Position numbers and translations under genes: made by a program. Shown in pieces: positions 62,656 through 64,000 of a DNA stretch of 64,000 bases. The notes below the pieces were generated by a model. It saw only the letters and a list, made by a program, of their open reading frames with translations, was not told the DNA's origin and searched no databases. Source of the stretch: Ptiloglossa arizonensis (taxonomy: Eukaryota; Arthropoda; Insecta; Hymenoptera; Colletidae); assembly GCF_051014685.1 (NCBI RefSeq), contig NW_027479023.1, positions 124,001 to 188,000 on the forward strand, given 5' to 3'. Numbering within the stretch: position 1 is the first letter of the stretch; the number at the start of each line of letters is the position of its first letter.

Positions 62656-62831
62656 GAAAATTTTGAGTTTCTCAAGCGTTCCTTACCTCCAAACTGCCAT
62701 ATCTCCGCGAACGGATTGACCAATCCGCAAAATTTCTGTTGCATCTGAAAGTAGAAACTCGCCCGATTACAACGGTATGCGTACTTCTCCCCTAGGCCTT
62801 TCTAGTCATTCGTTTCGAGCATCAGAACTGC
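62656..62831 (+). repeat. Hybrid 176-bp monomer
   Basis: It has GTTCCTTACC and ATATCTCCGCGAAC from the 176-bp class in its first third. It then carries GCATCTG, TATGCGTAC and CTTTCTAGTC of the local class instead of GCTTCTG, GGCATGTGTAG and CCCCTTGGCC. This is the only 176-bp monomer I saw without its linked downstream variants, suggesting gene conversion or a crossover inside the monomer. Confidence 0.75.
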
Positions 62832-63570
62832 GAAAATTTTGAGTTTCTCAAGCGTTTCTTACCTCCAAACTGCCATATCTCGCGAAAGGATTGACCAATC
62901 CGCATGATTTCTGTTGCATCTGAAAGTAGAAACTCGCCCGATTACAACAGTATGCGCACTTTTCCCCTGGGCCGTTCTAGTCATTCGTTTCGAGCATCAG
63001 AACTGCGAAAATTTTGAGTTTCTAAAGCGTTTCTTATCTCCAAGCAGCCATATCTCGTGAACGGATTGATCAATCCGCAAAATTTCTGTTGCATCTGAAA
63101 GTAGAAACTCGCCCGATTACAACGGTATGCGCACTTTTCCCCTAGGCCGTTCTAGTTATTCGTTCCGTGCATCAGAACTGCGAAAATTTTGAGTTTCTCA
63201 AGCGTTTCTTACTTCCAAACTGCCACATCTCGCGAACGGATCGACCAATCCGCAAAATTTCTGTTGCATCTGAAAGTAGAAACTCGCCCGATTACAACGG
63301 TATGCGTACTTCTCCCCTAGGCCTTTCTAGTCATTCGTTTCGAGCATCAGAACTGCGAAAATTTTGAGTTTCTCAAGCGTTTCTAACTTCCAAACTGCCA
63401 TATCTCGCGAACGGATCGACCAATCCGCATGATTTCTGTTGCATCTGAAAGTAGAAACTCGCCCGATTACATCGGTATGCGAACTTTTCCCCTAGGCCGT
63501 TCTAGTTATTCGTTTCGAGCATCAGAACTGCGAAAATTTTGAGTTTCTCAAGCGTTTCTTACCTCCAAAC

Positions 63571-64000
63571 TGCCATATCTCGCGAACGGATTGATCAATC
63601 CGCAAAATTTCTGTTGCATCTGAAAGTAGAAACTCGCCCGATTACAACGGTAGGTGTAGTTTTCCCCTAGGCCGTTCGAGTTATTCGTTTGGAGCATCAG
63701 AACTGCGAACATTTTGAGTTCCTCAAGCGTTTCTTACCTCCAAACTGCCATATCTCGCGAACGGATTGACCAATCCGCAAAATTTCTGTTGCTTCTGAAA
63801 GTAGAAACTCGCCCGATTACAACGGTATGCGCACTTTTCCCCTAGGCTGTTCTAGTTATTCGTTTCGAGCATCAGAACTGCGAAAATTTTGAGTTTCTCA
63901 AGCGTTTCTTACATCCAAACGGCCATATCTCGCGAACGGATTGACCAATCCGCATAATTTCGGTTGCATCTGAAAGTAGAAACTCGCCCGATTACAACGG
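63571..64000 (+). repeat. Return to the 4027-bp HOR order at the right edge
   Basis: Matches 59720-60149 and 55693-56122 in order: TAGGTGTAG at 63651, CCGTTCGAG, TTTGGAGCATC, GCGAACATTTTG, GCTTCTG, CTAGGCTGTTC and CCGCATAATTTCGG. The spacing from 59720 is 3851. A further copy of this block family therefore continues beyond the window. Confidence 0.85.

Larger units (their letters stand above)
60948..63585 (+). repeat. Monomers with many private variants (about 15 monomers)
   Basis: Variants rare or absent elsewhere: ATTACATCGG (61193, 61368, 61543, 62056, 62406, 62591, 63466), GCGATAATTT (61254, 61604), CTTTCTAGTC (61922, 62272, 62797, 63322), CGTTCCGTGCATC (61761, 63162), TTTCTAACTTCC (61979, 62329, 63380) and GCGAAAGGATTG (62172, 62532, 62884). 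No large block from 0-60 kb aligns here. Repetition is by 350-bp dimers and a 1401-bp spacing (61655-62184 with 63056-63585). Confidence 0.8.
1..64000 (+). repeat. Satellite array, 175-bp monomer, head to tail, about 365 copies
   Basis: The segment starting TTCTCAAGCG returns at 1, 176, 351, 526, 701 and so on to the window end, always in the same orientation. Every stretch I read aligns to one monomer; no spacer, inserted element or unique DNA was seen. The common monomer has 77 G+C of 175 (44%). Most monomers are 175 bp and a recognisable class is 176 bp. Neighbouring monomers differ at several positions, while monomers one block apart can be identical, so this is a higher-order array rather than a simple monomeric one. 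Such arrays are known from eukaryotic centromeres and pericentromeres; placing this one there is inference. I do not recognise the family. Both edges are cut inside the array. Confidence 0.98.

Noticed and set aside
1..64000. CRISPR array
   Set aside because: The repeating unit is the full 175 bp with no unique spacers, and no cas-like genes are present.
1..64000. Repetitive surface protein or other coding tandem repeat
   Set aside because: No frame stays open across monomers, and 175 or 176 bp units shift the frame at each step.
1..64000. Ribosomal intergenic spacer repeats or telomeric repeats
   Set aside because: No rRNA sequence and no short G-rich telomeric motif were seen anywhere in the window.

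Overview
The whole 64 kb window is one uninterrupted satellite DNA array. A monomer of about 175 bp is repeated head to tail roughly 365 times on the same strand, from the first base to the last. I see no protein gene, RNA gene, transposon, CRISPR array or unique DNA. The short open frames are by-products of the repeat: 175 is not a multiple of 3, so the frame shifts at every monomer, and the longest open frames overlap each other on opposite strands. The sequence must come from a eukaryote, because tens of kb of homogeneous satellite with nested higher-order structure is typical of centromeric or pericentromeric heterochromatin. The monomer is about 44% GC (77 of 175 in the common form) and is not CpG-depleted: about 13 CpG against about 8 expected from base composition. 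That argues against a heavily CpG-methylated vertebrate or plant genome and fits an invertebrate better, but it is inference. I do not recognise the satellite family and cannot name the species.

The array is a mosaic of higher-order repeat (HOR) blocks made of diverged monomer types in a fixed order. Offsets between matching blocks are multiples of 175 plus a small remainder that is largely accounted for by the 176-bp monomers spanned. The main relations, by hand alignment, are: 1-1164 with 13128 and 20129; 2218-4258 with 6943; 8935-11695 with 15936 (offset 7001, 40 monomers); 14995-19270 with 24621 (9626, 55 monomers); 24763-28954 with 35619 (10856, 62 monomers); 28289-33252 with 42821 (14532, 83 monomers); 31300-34483 with 49508 (about 18207, 104 monomers). 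Direct tandem block duplications are seen at 4291-5690 (700 bp unit), 22576-24325 (875 bp), 36056-43486 (3851 bp), 52715-55166 (1226 bp) and 52913-60947 (4027 bp).

By region: 0-13 kb is a mosaic with copies at 21-27 monomer spacing. 13-29 kb carries the 40- and 55-monomer repeats and the perfect-looking 875 bp tandem. 29-47.8 kb carries a 5 kb block twice with the 3851 bp tandem between its copies. 47.78-49.3 kb is a tract of about 1.5 kb with about twenty private small indels, most simply read as poor consensus sequence or an assembly join. 49.3-52.9 kb repeats 31-34.5 kb. 52.9-60.9 kb is the most recent-looking amplification. 60.9-63.6 kb is a set of monomers with many private variants and 350 bp dimers. 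The last 430 bp re-enters the block seen at 59.7 kb, so the array continues beyond both edges.

Nothing here encodes a product. Any function would be structural, such as centromere, heterochromatin or non-coding satellite transcripts. Two sequence elements are notable: a 16-bp dyad that is a perfect palindrome in one monomer class, and a partial CENP-B-box-like match on the minus strand.
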